Below, one piece after another: positions 14,301 to 17,567 of a stretch of 17,567 bases of DNA. The stretch comes from Bacteroidales bacterium. Its GTDB lineage: Bacteria > Bacteroidota > Bacteroidia > Bacteroidales > WCHB1-69. A program made the translations under genes and the position numbers. The stretch lies in contig JAEERB010000041.1 of assembly GCA_016285615.1 (NCBI GenBank), positions 1 to 17,567 of the forward strand, given 5' to 3'. Position 1 is the first letter of the stretch, and the number at the start of each line of letters is the position of its first letter. The notes under the pieces are model-generated. The model was not told the DNA's origin. It did not search any database and saw nothing but the letters and a program-made list of their open reading frames with translations.

Positions 14301-16328
14301 ATGAAGCGCTGCCTCTTTCTGATAACCTTTTTGCTCTGTTGTTTTGCGGGCAGTTTGTACTCGCAGGAGGACACGGTAACAAAGGTGCATCATTTGAAAG
14401 AAGTGGGCGTGGTCGTTGAGAAGAATTCCGACAAGGGCCAATCGGTGCCCGTTCAGATGTTGCCTTACGAGAAATTGCAAACGCTTCCGGCAGTACAACT
14501 GTCTGATGCTTTGAAGTTTATGTCGGGCGTGGTGGTGAAGGACTATGGCGGTGTGGGTGGTCTGAAAACCGTGGCTGTTCGCGGTTTTGGGGCACAGCAT
14601 ACAGCCGTGGCGTACGATGGTGTGGCGGCCAGCGACTGTCAGACGGGCCAAATCGACCTGTCGCGTTTTATGTTGGGCAATACTGAGAGCGTGTCACTAA
14701 ACAGCGGTTCCGACGACTATATCTTCTTGCCAGCTCGTCTTTTTGCCTCGTCTTCGGTGTTGAATATCAGAACAATAAGACCTATTTTTAAAGAAAATAA
14801 GCCTGTCAACCTTAAAGCCGAATTGGCGGGTGGCTCGTTTGGTTACATCTCCCCATCGTTGCTTCTTGAGAACCGAATTGCCAAACGGAAATCGGATGGA
14901 GAGCCGTTGGTAACCTCTTCTGTTTATGCTAATTATCTCTATTCCAAAGGCAATTATCCGTTCACCATCTATTATGGTGGTGCTGATGATAGCACCTCGA
15001 CGGAGCGGCGCACCAACTCGGACGTTAGGGCGGTGAATGCCGAGGCCAACCTCTATGTCCATTTCAACACCCACTCTGAGTTGCAGTTGAAGGGCTATTT
15101 CTACTATTCCAATCGTGGGCTACCCGGACCAATAATCTTTTATACCACGCAGAGTGACAATCGTTTATGGGATAGAAACGGCTTTGTCCAAGTTAGTTAT
15201 TTCAACTTTTTCAATGCTAAATTTGCCTATCAGGTGAATGCCAAGTTCAATGATGCCTGGCAGCGCTATTTGGACCCGCATTACTTGAATGAGGCGGGCA
15301 AGTTGGACAATGAGTACCGCCAGCAGGAGTATTATCTCTCCAATGTTTTCATGTACAAGCCGCATCGGACGGTTAGCTTGGCGTTGGCTAATGATTTGTC
15401 TTACAATGCTATGCAGGCCAATTTGCCCGATTTTGTGGTGCCGGGGCGTTTCACCTCGCTCACCTCGTTGTCGCTGCTGTTCGACAGTCGCCATGTGGAT
15501 GTGCGGGCGGGCTTGTTGCACACTTTTGTGTATAATCACGTGAAGCGGGGCGAGGCGGCACCCAATGTGAACCGCTTCTCGCCGTCGGCCAGTGTGGTCG
15601 TGCGGCCGTGGCTCAGCGAGCATTTCTATGTCAGGATGTTTTACAAGAATATCTTCCGCTTGCCAACCTTTAACGATCTCTATTACAGAGATGTGGGTAG
15701 CGTGAACTTGAAGCCCGAAAATACACATCAGGTGGATTTGGGAATGGAGTACCGCAAAGCGTTCTTCGCAAAAAAGATGAAGACTTTCGTTTCGGCTGAT
15801 GGCTATTATAACCGTGTGGATAACAAGATTATAGCCATTCCCGTTCGCAATCTCTTCTTTTGGTCGATGTATAACTTTGGCGAAGTGGAGATTGGCGGTG
15901 TGGATGCGCAGTTGTCGTACTCCTACCAGATTATTGAACCCGTGGCGATTGAGTTGACAGCCAATTATTCTTTCCAACATGCTGTAGATAAGACGGATAA
16001 GAATAACAAGATTTACAATCACCAGATCCCTTACACGCCGCGGCATTCGGGTTCGGGTGTCTTTACGGTGCGCACAAAATGGATAGATGTGGCCTATACG
16101 CTGGTTGTGTCGGGTGCGCGTTACAGTCTGCCGCAAAACACGGAGGCGAATTTTATGCCCGGCTACACCGACCATAGTCTGCTGCTGGCGCACGAGTTCG
16201 ACTTAAAAAAAGTTAAAATAGGCTTGAAGTTCGAGATGTTGAACTTGGCGAACAAGCATTACGAAATTATCCGCTACTATCCCATGCAGGGGCGCAGTTT
16301 CAGGGGGCGGCTCACTTTGACATATTAG
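14301..16328 (+). CDS. btuB: BtuB-like TonB-dependent cobalamin receptor
   Basis: A 675-residue outer-membrane receptor. Signal peptide residues 1-21 (ending LYS); a TonB-box-like segment LKEVGVVVEK at 32-41; a plug domain at about 48-155 with LSDALKFMSGVVVKDYGG, TVAVRGFGAQHTAVAYDGV and QTGQIDLSRF; then a 22-strand-type barrel ending in YYPMQGRSFRGRLTLTY with a C-terminal aromatic residue, as usual for outer-membrane barrels. It has no N-terminal carboxypeptidase-like domain and no SusD partner, which fits a small-ligand receptor such as BtuB (E. coli mature protein about 594 residues). Substrate assignment rests on the B12 riboswitch and the adjacent BtuG. It is the last gene of the operon and stops one base from the convergent hldD gene, with no terminator hairpin visible between them. 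Confidence 0.9.
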   Translation: MKRCLFLITFLLCCFAGSLYSQEDTVTKVHHLKEVGVVVEKNSDKGQSVPVQMLPYEKLQTLPAVQLSDALKFMSGVVVKDYGGVGGLKTVAVRGFGAQHTAVAYDGVAASDCQTGQIDLSRFMLGNTESVSLNSGSDDYIFLPARLFASSSVLNIRTIRPIFKENKPVNLKAELAGGSFGYISPSLLLENRIAKRKSDGEPLVTSSVYANYLYSKGNYPFTIYYGGADDSTSTERRTNSDVRAVNAEANLYVHFNTHSELQLKGYFYYSNRGLPGPIIFYTTQSDNRLWDRNGFVQVSYFNFFNAKFAYQVNAKFNDAWQRYLDPHYLNEAGKLDNEYRQQEYYLSNVFMYKPHRTVSLALANDLSYNAMQANLPDFVVPGRFTSLTSLSLLFDSRHVDVRAGLLHTFVYNHVKRGEAAPNVNRFSPSASVVVRPWLSEHFYVRMFYKNIFRLPTFNDLYYRDVGSVNLKPENTHQVDLGMEYRKAFFAKKMKTFVSADGYYNRVDNKIIAIPVRNLFFWSMYNFGEVEIGGVDAQLSYSYQIIEPVAIELTANYSFQHAVDKTDKNNKIYNHQIPYTPRHSGSGVFTVRTKWIDVAYTLVVSGARYSLPQNTEANFMPGYTDHSLLLAHEFDLKKVKIGLKFEMLNLANKHYEIIRYYPMQGRSFRGRLTLTY

Positions 16329-16329
16329 A

Positions 16330-17295
16330 TTACCAGCCTTGCCCTTTCATTAAATATTTTGACACATAGTTCTTTACACCGTCTTCCAACGAGTGGAACG
16401 GCTTGCGGTAGCCGGCGGCGCGCATTTTGTGCATTTCGGCCTGCGTGTAATATTGGTACTTGTCGCGAATATCTTCCGGAATATCAATAAATTCGATATT
16501 GGGTTCGATTTTCATGGCCTTGAAGGTGGCATTGACGAGGGCGATGAAGGGGCGTGCGAAGCCGGTGCCCAAATTGTAGATGCCGCTCTGGCGCGGATGG
16601 TTCATAAACCAGTAAAGTGCTGAAACAACATCTTTTACATAGACAAAGTCGCGCAACTGTTCGCCATCCTTGTATTCGGGTATGTGCGAGCGGAACAGTT
16701 TCATCTGGCCCGTTTCCTGAATCTGGTGGAAGGCGTGGAAGATGACGGATGCCATACGGCCTTTGTGGTATTCGTTGGGCCCATAGACATTAAAAAACTT
16801 AAAGCCAGCCCAGAAGGGAGGTGTGGAGGATTGCTTGAGAATCCACTTGTCGATTTCGTTTTTCGACTTGCCGTAGGGGTTCAAGGGCACAATTTTCTGG
16901 ATGGTCTCAACATTGTCGGCATAGCCGAATTTGCCGTCGCCGTAAGTGGCCGCCGACGAGGCGTAGATGAGAGGTATGCCGTGCATGGCGGCAAAGCTCC
17001 ACATCCGGCGGGTGTAGTTCACATTCAGCTCCTCAAACACCGAGTAGTCGAATTCGGTGGTGTCGGTGCGGGCGCCGAGGTGGATGATAAAGTCGATATG
17101 GTGGGCGTTCTGCTCGGCCCATTTGAAAAACCGGTCGCGCTGAATCTTGTCCACATAGTGTTTGTTTTCCCAGTTGGGGCGTTTCTGTTCCTTGGTGAAG
17201 TCGTCCACCAGAATCAGGTCTTCCCGTCCTTGGCTGTTGAGTTTCTGAACCATACAGCTGCCGATGAAGCCGGCAGCACCCGTGATGACTATCAT
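16330..17295 (-). CDS. hldD: ADP-L-glycero-D-manno-heptose 6-epimerase
   Basis: A 321-residue short-chain dehydrogenase-fold epimerase that converts ADP-D-glycero- to ADP-L-glycero-beta-D-manno-heptose, the last step of heptose donor synthesis for LPS inner core. Visible features are the NADP-binding TGAAGFIG (residues 5-12), SSAATYGDG (about 113-121), the catalytic YGKSK (Tyr141, Lys145), FFNVYGPNEYHKGRMASV (about 167-184) with the HKG-MAS signature of HldD, and LRDFVYVKDV. Length is close to E. coli HldD (310). The ATG at 17295 is chosen, not the in-frame ATG at 17355: it begins directly at the Rossmann strand MIVITGAAG, and a promoter element lies inside the would-be extension. It is transcribed alone here, divergent from the transposase gene. 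Confidence 0.93.
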   Translation of the reverse strand: MIVITGAAGFIGSCMVQKLNSQGREDLILVDDFTKEQKRPNWENKHYVDKIQRDRFFKWAEQNAHHIDFIIHLGARTDTTEFDYSVFEELNVNYTRRMWSFAAMHGIPLIYASSAATYGDGKFGYADNVETIQKIVPLNPYGKSKNEIDKWILKQSSTPPFWAGFKFFNVYGPNEYHKGRMASVIFHAFHQIQETGQMKLFRSHIPEYKDGEQLRDFVYVKDVVSALYWFMNHPRQSGIYNLGTGFARPFIALVNATFKAMKIEPNIEFIDIPEDIRDKYQYYTQAEMHKMRAAGYRKPFHSLEDGVKNYVSKYLMKGQGW

Positions 17296-17310
17296 AGTTT
17301 GTTTTTTTTG

Positions 17311-17318
17311 CAAAGATA
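17311..17318 (-). promoter_or_regulatory. Candidate -7 promoter element for hldD
   Basis: The minus strand reads TATCTTTG, an exact TAnnTTTG, ending 15 bases before the ATG at 17295. It implies a very short leader (about 10 bases) and supports the short HldD start. No clear -33 TTTG is seen. Confidence 0.5.
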
Positions 17319-17377
17319 AGGCAGAAAATGGTCGGTTGCGCATATAGGTTTTCAAAAAACGAATATTGATGGTGTAC

Positions 17378-17405
17378 GTAGAGACGTTTCATGAAACGTC
17401 TCTAC
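17378..17405. repeat. 28-bp perfect palindrome, REP-like, next to RAYT gene
   Basis: Arms GTAGAGACGTTTCA and TGAAACGTCTCTAC are exact reverse complements with no spacer. The element starts GTAG and ends CTAC and lies 67 bases upstream of the RAYT start codon, where REP elements commonly sit. Compared arm for arm with the palindrome at 11326-11353, 9 of 14 positions agree (GTAGrGrCGTnnCr), and every difference is compensated in the other arm. Confidence 0.8.
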
Positions 17406-17437
17406 AAGAAACAATCCCGAATTTCAAAAATTAACAA

Positions 17438-17445
17438 TATATTTG
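17438..17445 (+). promoter_or_regulatory. Candidate -7 promoter element for the RAYT gene
   Basis: TATATTTG matches TAnnTTTG exactly and lies 28-35 bases before the ATG at 17473. No convincing -33 element is seen. The gap 17296-17472 thus holds two divergent promoters with the palindrome between them. Confidence 0.45.
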
Positions 17446-17472
17446 CATTTTAATATTCAAATAAAGTGCAAT

Positions 17473-17567
17473 ATGTCTGAAGAATTATTTCAAAACCAAT
17501 ATCGCGTATCGTCTGTGCGTGCAGGTTGGCATGATTATAATGGTGGAATGTATTTCGTTACAATTTG
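17473..17567 (+). CDS. REP-associated tyrosine transposase (RAYT), N-terminal fragment
   Basis: Only 31 codons are in the window and the frame runs off the right edge. They include YRVSSVRAGWHDYNGGMYF followed by VTI, which matches the N-terminal signature of Y1/HUH transposases of the RAYT group (IS200/IS605 relatives; the usual form is a W-x-Y turn before YFVTICT). The catalytic HUH and tyrosine motifs lie outside the window. RAYTs are usually single-copy domesticated transposases that act on REP hairpins with a GTAG foot; the GTAG...CTAC palindrome just upstream fits. Start chosen as the first ATG, 28 bases after the -7 element. Confidence 0.75.
   Translation, partial: MSEELFQNQYRVSSVRAGWHDYNGGMYFVTI

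Noticed and set aside
15165..16193. Open frame of 342 codons on the minus strand opposite btuB
   Set aside because: It is antisense to the receptor barrel, rich in His, Ile and Arg, and shows no signal, domain or promoter element; treated as a shadow frame.

Overview
This window looks like a chromosomal segment of a Bacteroidota bacterium, most likely a member of the Bacteroidales. The evidence is a FISUMP-domain protein, a type IX secretion (T9SS) C-terminal sorting tail, a BtuG-type surface lipoprotein, start regions that mostly lack a Shine-Dalgarno sequence, and several exact copies of the Bacteroidota -7 promoter element TAnnTTTG. The species cannot be named from sequence alone.

Layout. 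(1) Bases 1-1740 (+) hold the 3' part of a secreted protein with two FISUMP modules and Fn3-like spacers, closed by a strong intrinsic terminator. (2) Bases 1818-4772 (-) encode a fusion of a NagZ-like family 3 glycosidase with a class C beta-lactamase-like serine hydrolase, probably for cell-wall sugar and peptide turnover. It is convergent with gene 1. (3) Bases 5012-11320 (+) form a tight three-gene operon for envelope membrane proteins: a TamB-like inter-membrane protein, an AI-2E-family (PerM-like) permease and a CvpA-family protein. (4) Bases 11321-11739 contain a 30-bp perfect palindrome, a promoter element, a cobalamin riboswitch and a possible nine-codon leader peptide. (5) Bases 11740-16328 (+) are the B12-controlled operon: a T9SS-tailed cell-surface protein, a BtuG-like beta-propeller lipoprotein and a BtuB-like TonB-dependent receptor. 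Together these would capture cobamides at the cell surface and pass them through the outer membrane. No inner-membrane BtuCDF transporter is in the window. (6) Bases 16330-17295 (-) encode HldD, the ADP-heptose epimerase of LPS core synthesis, ending one base from btuB. (7) From 17378 to the right edge there is a REP-like palindrome and the first 31 codons of a REP-associated tyrosine transposase (RAYT).

The most interesting items are the REP/RAYT pair, with a covarying sister palindrome about 6 kb away; the T9SS-exported protein as first gene of a B12 operon; the possible leader peptide behind the riboswitch; and the NagZ-hydrolase fusion, which resembles the separate NagZ/AmiE pair of Bacillus subtilis. 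No tRNA, rRNA or CRISPR array was seen.
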